DNA from: Pacificimonas pallii | Lineage (GTDB): Bacteria > Pseudomonadota > Alphaproteobacteria > Sphingomonadales > Sphingomonadaceae | Assembly: GCF_019204005.1 (NCBI RefSeq) | Contig: NZ_JAGSPA010000002.1 | Span: forward strand, 248,001-312,000 | Direction: 5' to 3' | Length of the DNA stretch: 64,000 bases | Shown: piece after piece, positions 57,091 through 64,000 of the stretch | Layout: each line of letters starts with the position of its first letter | Numbering within the stretch: position 1 is the stretch's first letter | Notes under the pieces: model-generated | Seen by the model: the letters and a program-made list of their open reading frames with translations, nothing else | Told to the model about the DNA's origin: nothing | Databases searched by the model: none | Position numbers and translations under genes: made by a program

Positions 57091-58083
57091 ATGCGAGCAG
57101 GCTTTCCTTCCCAGCTCCGCTATGTTGATGATGCCCAGCCGGGCATCTCGCGGCGCTGGCGGTACAAGCGCTGGCATTATTTCGATCCCCACGGCGAACG
57201 CATCGCCCGGCAGCGGGATATTAATCGACTGAACGGCCTCGCTGTGCCGCCGGCCTATGAAAATGTCTGGTACTGCCAGTGGCCCGATGGGCATTTGCAG
57301 GCGACGGGCCGCGATGCGAAGGGGCGCAAACAATATCGCTACCACCCGGAATTCCGGGCGCTGCGCGAGGCTGACAAATTTTCCCGCACCGTCGAATTCG
57401 GGCGCGCGCTTCCGGTCCTGCGCGAACAGGTGGAGGCCGATCTACGCCGCCGGAACCTGTCGCGCGAACGTGTCCTCGCGGCGATGGTCCGGCTGCTGGA
57501 TGCCGGCCGCATCCGCGTGGGGAACGATGATTATGCGCGGCGAAACAACACGAAGGGCGCGACGACGCTGACGGATGAGGATGTCGATGTTCGCGGGGAC
57601 AGGCTCTATCTGGAATATACGGCGAAGGGCGGCAAGGCGCGAAAGCTTCACGTGGATGACGGTTCGCTGGCCCGGCTCGCCCGGCGATGCCAGGATCTTC
57701 CGGGTCAGCACCTTTTCGCCTGGGAAGGCGACGACGGCAAAGGCCACCGGGTTTCATCAGATGAAGTGAACGCATATATCCGCGCCGCCACGCAAAGCGA
57801 CTTCACGGCGAAACATTTCCGAACATGGCACGCGAGTGCGATTGCGTTTCGCCAGATCGTGCGGTCCGGGGGTGACCTGACGCTGAAGGACATGCTGGCA
57901 CCGGTCGCGAAGGAACTCGGCAATACGATCGCGATAAGCCGCAAGTCATATGTGCACCCCGCGCTGATCGAATATGCGAAGAATCACGCGTCTACGGATG
58001 TTGCCGGGTTGAAACTGCCCCCGGCGACGGCCTATCTGCGCCCACATGAACGTGGCTTGATTGATTTCCTGGCACGCATTTAG
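57091..58083 (+). CDS. DNA topoisomerase IB (eukaryotic/poxvirus type)
   Basis: A 330-aa type IB enzyme that relaxes supercoils by a 3'-phosphotyrosyl intermediate. The N-terminal GISRRWRYKRWHYFDPHG and LAVPPAYENVWYCQWPDGHLQA match the family. Catalytic Arg/Lys residues lie in MVRLLDAGRIRVGN and TAKGGKARKLHV, the His in FRTWHASAIA, and the nucleophile Tyr in ISRKSYVHPALIE. Bacterial IB enzymes are accessory and patchy in distribution. It precedes an MscS channel by 26 bases on the same strand. Confidence 0.94.
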   Translation: MRAGFPSQLRYVDDAQPGISRRWRYKRWHYFDPHGERIARQRDINRLNGLAVPPAYENVWYCQWPDGHLQATGRDAKGRKQYRYHPEFRALREADKFSRTVEFGRALPVLREQVEADLRRRNLSRERVLAAMVRLLDAGRIRVGNDDYARRNNTKGATTLTDEDVDVRGDRLYLEYTAKGGKARKLHVDDGSLARLARRCQDLPGQHLFAWEGDDGKGHRVSSDEVNAYIRAATQSDFTAKHFRTWHASAIAFRQIVRSGGDLTLKDMLAPVAKELGNTIAISRKSYVHPALIEYAKNHASTDVAGLKLPPATAYLRPHERGLIDFLARI

Positions 58084-58109
58084 AAGCACCACGATCAGGG
58101 GACGAGACC

Positions 58110-59303
58110 GTGCAGGACAGCGCGCAGGATGGGGCACAGGGTGCCGCGGAAAATGTGCAGGATGCCGTCACGCAGCCTGCCGCCAGGGTCATCGACTATG
58201 CCGATCAGGTGCTCGACTGGGTCAGGAACGATTCGGCAGACGTGCTGATTTACTGTGCGGCGGCGTTCGTTCTTTACCTGACCCTCGTTCTGATCCGCGA
58301 AGGTTTCAAGAAACTCGCCGGCGATCCCGAACGGCACGGCGTCTATAGCTGGAAAGGCATTTTTGGCCGTCTCGTGCGCCGCACGCGCAGCTTTTTCCTG
58401 CTCGCCTGCGCGGCCGAAGCGGTCATCCTGACCGTCGATGCCCCCGCCGGTTTTCAGCGTGTCGTCGGCTTTTTCTTTACCGTCGCCGCCGTCATTCAGG
58501 GCGCGATTTGGATCCGCGAGTTCATTCTGGCCGTCATCGCGCGAAAGGCGAACGATCCGAATGAAGACGAATCCACCTTGCAGACGGCCATGGGTATCAT
58601 CCGGCTGCTGGTGTCGATTGTCGTCTGGGCCCTCGCAGTCATCCTCATCCTCGACAATATCGGCGTCGACATCACTGCGCTCGTCGCGGGTCTTGGTGTC
58701 GGCGGCATCGCCATCGGCCTGGCGGCGCAGGGCATCTTCTCCGACCTGTTCGCCGCGCTTTCCATCATTTTCGACGAGCCCTTCAAAAAGGGTGACGTGA
58801 TCAACTATGGGGCCATCACCGGCACGGTCGAGAACATCGGGTTGAAGACAACCCGCGTACGCGCTCTTGATGGCGAGGAAGTCATCGTTTCGAACACGAA
58901 GCTTCTTGATGATAATATTCGCAATCTCGCGCAGTTCCGGCGGCGGCGTGTGGTCCTTCATTTCGGCGTGACCTATCAGACGCCGCCCAAGGTTCTGAAT
59001 TCGCTCCAGGGTGAGCTTGAGGCACTGGTCAGCGATATTCACGGCGCGACATTCGACCGGCTTCACGCCTTTCAGTTCGGGTCAAGCTCGATCGATTGCG
59101 AACTGGTGTTCTATTCCGAGAGCGCGGACTATGGCGAGATGATGCAGCGGCGGCACGATGTGATGCTGGCCCTGATGACCCGCTTCGCTGAGATGGACGT
59201 TGATTTCGCTTATCCGACGCAGGTTGAGTTCATTGCCGGCCCGGATGGAAAGCCAATCGACCCCAGAATCGTACGCGATGAGGATAAGACGGGAACGGAC
59301 TAG
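58110..59303 (+). CDS. MscS-family mechanosensitive channel
   Basis: 397 aa from a GTG start behind AGGGGACG. An N-terminal soluble part is followed by about four membrane helices. The pore helix and beta domain have GLGVGGIAIGLAAQGIFSDLFAALSIIFDEPFKKGD, the MscS signature. The C-terminal vestibule domain is normal (VHFGVTYQTPPKVLNSLQ-like). It opens on membrane tension to release solutes. It may be co-transcribed with topoisomerase IB. A paralogue function such as YbdG/YnaI type cannot be excluded. Confidence 0.93.
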   Translation: MQDSAQDGAQGAAENVQDAVTQPAARVIDYADQVLDWVRNDSADVLIYCAAAFVLYLTLVLIREGFKKLAGDPERHGVYSWKGIFGRLVRRTRSFFLLACAAEAVILTVDAPAGFQRVVGFFFTVAAVIQGAIWIREFILAVIARKANDPNEDESTLQTAMGIIRLLVSIVVWALAVILILDNIGVDITALVAGLGVGGIAIGLAAQGIFSDLFAALSIIFDEPFKKGDVINYGAITGTVENIGLKTTRVRALDGEEVIVSNTKLLDDNIRNLAQFRRRRVVLHFGVTYQTPPKVLNSLQGELEALVSDIHGATFDRLHAFQFGSSSIDCELVFYSESADYGEMMQRRHDVMLALMTRFAEMDVDFAYPTQVEFIAGPDGKPIDPRIVRDEDKTGTD

Positions 59304-59471
59304 CGAATTTGCGGCGTTATTCCGGCGCTTGCCCGGGCACCAGCCGTCGAGGGCTCGCCGCCGCGGCGCGCCTTGTCGATTGCGCCTGAAAACGTCCCTT
59401 ATCGCTGGCCAATTGCGCTCGGTCGCCGTAAGAGAAATGCCATAAATTGACTTTGGCAGGATGCGGAAATC

Positions 59472-62129
<2,658 letters not shown>

Positions 62130-62169
62130 GGTGATTGGGGTGTGGGAGTAGGTCTACTAACGTCCGGAC

Positions 62170-62893
62170 TCATTGGAGCCACCAAGTGACGAATGCTGCG
62201 ATGGCGATGGTGGCCGTGAAGGTTTTGATATTGCGATCGCACCGGCTTGCTATGCGTTGCCAGTCCTAGAAGCGGCAGAACATGCGCTCGATGACATTGC
62301 GCTGGCGATAGATTTGCCGGTGGTGCTCGATCTGAACCTTGCGATTGGATTTTGACGGGATGACAGGAGTAGTTCCGCGCACGATCAATTACGACCGCAA
62401 GGCGTCGCTGTCGTAGCCTCTATGGACAACCGGATAATTCGATAGCGGCATGGCATTGATCGTCTGAATGGCGACCTTGATATCATACGTATTACCTAGC
62501 GTCGGTAGGAGGACGTGTGGGCGGCCTTTCTCGTGGCAAATAGCGTGGAGCTTGGTGTGGCACCCCGCCCCTTCGTCTGCCTGCCAAGGCAGGCGCTTGG
62601 GACAGGCTTTGGCGATGCCGATAGCATGAGCGAAGGCCCGCTTCTTGCACCACCAGCAGTGCGGTGGACCTTGATCCAGCTACCGTCGATAAACAGCCTG
62701 GATAGCACGCCGCCCAACGTGCCTTTGACAATTGTGCCCTGCGCCAGATGCCGATCGCGCGTTGAACTGCGCCAGGAATCCTTCGCGGCCCGCGCCGCAA
62801 ACGACTGCATCCATTCGACCGCGACACGTAGAAGCACGGCAACCTCGTCGAGCGCGCCTTATGCCATCTTAAAGACTTCGGTCGCGTCGCCAT
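62170..62893 (-). pseudogene. Decayed IS5-family (IS427-like) transposase
   Basis: The minus strand shows all parts of a DDE transposase, but in several frames. DGSWIKVH carries the first Asp, HRGYDSDALR the second, and RQRNVIERMF the Glu. The Y-x2-R-x3-E-x6-K signature reads IYRQRNVIERMFCRF and then a TAG stop (62266-62268) where the Lys belongs. A second in-frame stop follows GYDSDALRS. The C-terminus RCDRNIKTFTATIAIAA is typical of the IS427 group. No intact terminal repeats are found, so only a remnant remains between gyrA and the radical SAM gene. Confidence 0.85.
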
Positions 62894-62975
62894 CAGTTGC
62901 GATAAACTCGCCGCAACATGTTAAGCCGTCATCCGCCTCGCCGCCACTATCGCTTGGTGGTTATGAATCTTGGCG

Positions 62976-62993
62976 CTAGCGCAGTCGAGGGAT
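62976..62993 (+). repeat. Degenerate copy of the 28-bp repeat arm
   Basis: CGCAGTCGAGGGATGCGC resembles the core of the arm found at 22281-22298 (15 of 18 bases). A perfect 12-base palindrome ATGCTGCAGCAT follows at about 62999. It hints that the element is dispersed in this genome, but one weak copy is little evidence. Confidence 0.3.
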
Positions 62994-63073
62994 GCGCGAT
63001 GCTGCAGCATGGTATGTTTCTCGACCCTTAGGTGCCGCTCAGGAAAGCCCGCGGCCGCGATTGGGGAATTACA

Positions 63074-64000
63074 TCAAAACAGCTTCAGTTGCTGACCGGG
63101 CGGCGCGAAAAGATCGGTACTGAGATCCAGTCGATTGCCGTCGAGGCCCCATCGCGCGGCGGCCTTTCGGAAGCGGTCCCGCAACATCGCGGCATAGGCG
63201 CCCTTTGGCTGGAAGCGTTTGAAGAAGTCCGCCTCATTGTCTTTCCCGCCGCGCATTTCGGTCAGGTGGCTCATGACCCGAGACGCGCGGTTCGGAAAAT
63301 GCGCGGCCAGCCATTCGCGAAAGATCGGCGACACTTCGTGCGGCAGGCGTACGACAATGGAAAACGCACCCACAGCACCCGCGGTCGCCGCCGCCTCCAC
63401 GATCGCCTCGATCTCATGGTCATTGATGGCCGGAATGACAGGCGACACGGAGACATGGACGGGGATGCCCGCCGCCGTCAGGTCGCGGATTGCCGCGATG
63501 CGCCGCGCCGGATAGGAAGCGCGCGGCTCCATCTTTCCCGCCAGGCGTGGATCGAGAGTTGTCACCGACAGCATCACGGCCGCCAGTCGGCGCTTTGCCA
63601 TGCGTGCCAGGATGTCGATATCCTCGCAGACGCGGGCGGATTTCGTCGTGATGGTGACCGGGTGGCCCGTATTCTCAAGAACCTTCAGAATGCCGCGCGT
63701 GATGCGATAGCGTGCCTCGATAGGTTGATAGGGGTCCGTGTTGGTGCCGAGCGCGATGGGACGGCATTGGTAATTCGGTTTCGAAAGTTCCCGGCGGAGG
63801 AGCGCGGGAATGTCAGGCTTTGCGGTCAGCCTGGTTTCGAAATCCTGCCCCGGCGACAGGCCGAGATAGGCGTGCGTCGGGCGCGCGAAACAATAGACAC
63901 AGCCATGTTCGCAACCGCGATAGGCGTTGATGGACCGGTCGAACGGCACGTCCGGCGACTGATTGCGCGTGATCGCGGTTTTCGGCTTTTCGATGGAAAC
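63074..64000 (-). CDS. PA0069-family radical SAM protein (N-terminus outside window)
   Basis: The frame is open to the window edge, so the N-terminal part is missing; 308 residues are seen. EKPKTAITRNQSPD leads to FDRSINAYRGCEHGCVYCFA, the [4Fe-4S] CxxxCxxC cluster site of this SplB-like family. ALGTNTDPYQPIEARYRITRGIL and HVSVSPVIPAINDHEIEAI complete the TIM barrel. The reaction of the PA0069 family is unknown, although it is related to spore photoproduct lyase-like enzymes. It is convergent with gyrA across the IS remnant. Confidence 0.92.
   Translation of the reverse strand, partial: VSIEKPKTAITRNQSPDVPFDRSINAYRGCEHGCVYCFARPTHAYLGLSPGQDFETRLTAKPDIPALLRRELSKPNYQCRPIALGTNTDPYQPIEARYRITRGILKVLENTGHPVTITTKSARVCEDIDILARMAKRRLAAVMLSVTTLDPRLAGKMEPRASYPARRIAAIRDLTAAGIPVHVSVSPVIPAINDHEIEAIVEAAATAGAVGAFSIVVRLPHEVSPIFREWLAAHFPNRASRVMSHLTEMRGGKDNEADFFKRFQPKGAYAAMLRDRFRKAAARWGLDGNRLDLSTDLFAPPGQQLKLF

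Noticed and set aside
62497-62979. Plus-strand open frame across the IS remnant
   Set aside because: It is the antisense of transposase sequence that reads as DDE motifs on the minus strand.

Overview
The window is a high-GC alphaproteobacterial chromosome segment, most likely from the Sphingomonadales. Three things point there. SciP, the CtrA-pathway regulator of alphaproteobacteria, is present. The tRNA-His keeps an encoded G at -1 paired with C73, which Rhizobiales, Rhodobacterales and Caulobacterales usually lack. A glycosyltransferase and an O-glycosylation ligase of the exosortase-A type are also present. The genus cannot be fixed from the sequence. Genes are dense and both strands are used. 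There is no rRNA, CRISPR array or intact mobile element.

1-16.7 kb: the 3' end of a dihydroorotase-like gene, a leucine dehydrogenase and tRNA-His, then glnB-glnA behind a sigma-54 promoter and closed by a strong hairpin. Next come an ExeA-like ATPase, a membrane hybrid histidine kinase, a dnaJ-like/yihY/fabI cluster facing a coupled pdxH-CDF-phzF-EEP operon, a serine hydrolase and mnmA. 16.7-28 kb: sciP with a CtrA-box-like site, aroC, alpha-carbonic anhydrase, valS, fabG and fabD, a periplasmic TPR protein, the rpsF-rpsR-rplI ribosomal operon with a structured leader, and a GST.

28-41 kb: tamA-tamB (outer-membrane protein assembly). Upstream on the same strand is the Anbu island: a small-methyltransferase-like DUF938 gene, circularly permuted ATP-grasp, alpha-E protein, transglutaminase-like protease and the Anbu proteasome homologue. 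The three middle genes overlap or abut by one base, so they probably work as one system. A Tat/lipoprotein amidase coupled to an ArsC-like protein follows. 41-47.7 kb: a second poorly understood system, DUF4129-DUF4350-MoxR-DUF58-SpoIIM-RDD, almost entirely chained by 4-base stop/start overlaps, with a divergent YciC-like membrane protein.

47.7-64 kb: a membrane PQQ-type dehydrogenase fused to cytochrome c, a TonB-dependent receptor, and an exopolysaccharide/exosortase-linked locus (GT4, wecB, an overlooked 57-residue ORF, a Wzy-like ligase and an AT-rich acyltransferase). The window ends with topoisomerase IB, an MscS channel, gyrA, a decayed IS5-family transposase, and a radical SAM gene cut by the window end.

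Most of the window is housekeeping. The best candidates for under-described biology are the Anbu island, the MoxR/DUF58/SpoIIM/RDD operon, the small ORF ahead of the glycan ligase, the rpsF leader, and the acidic extension of ribosomal protein L9.
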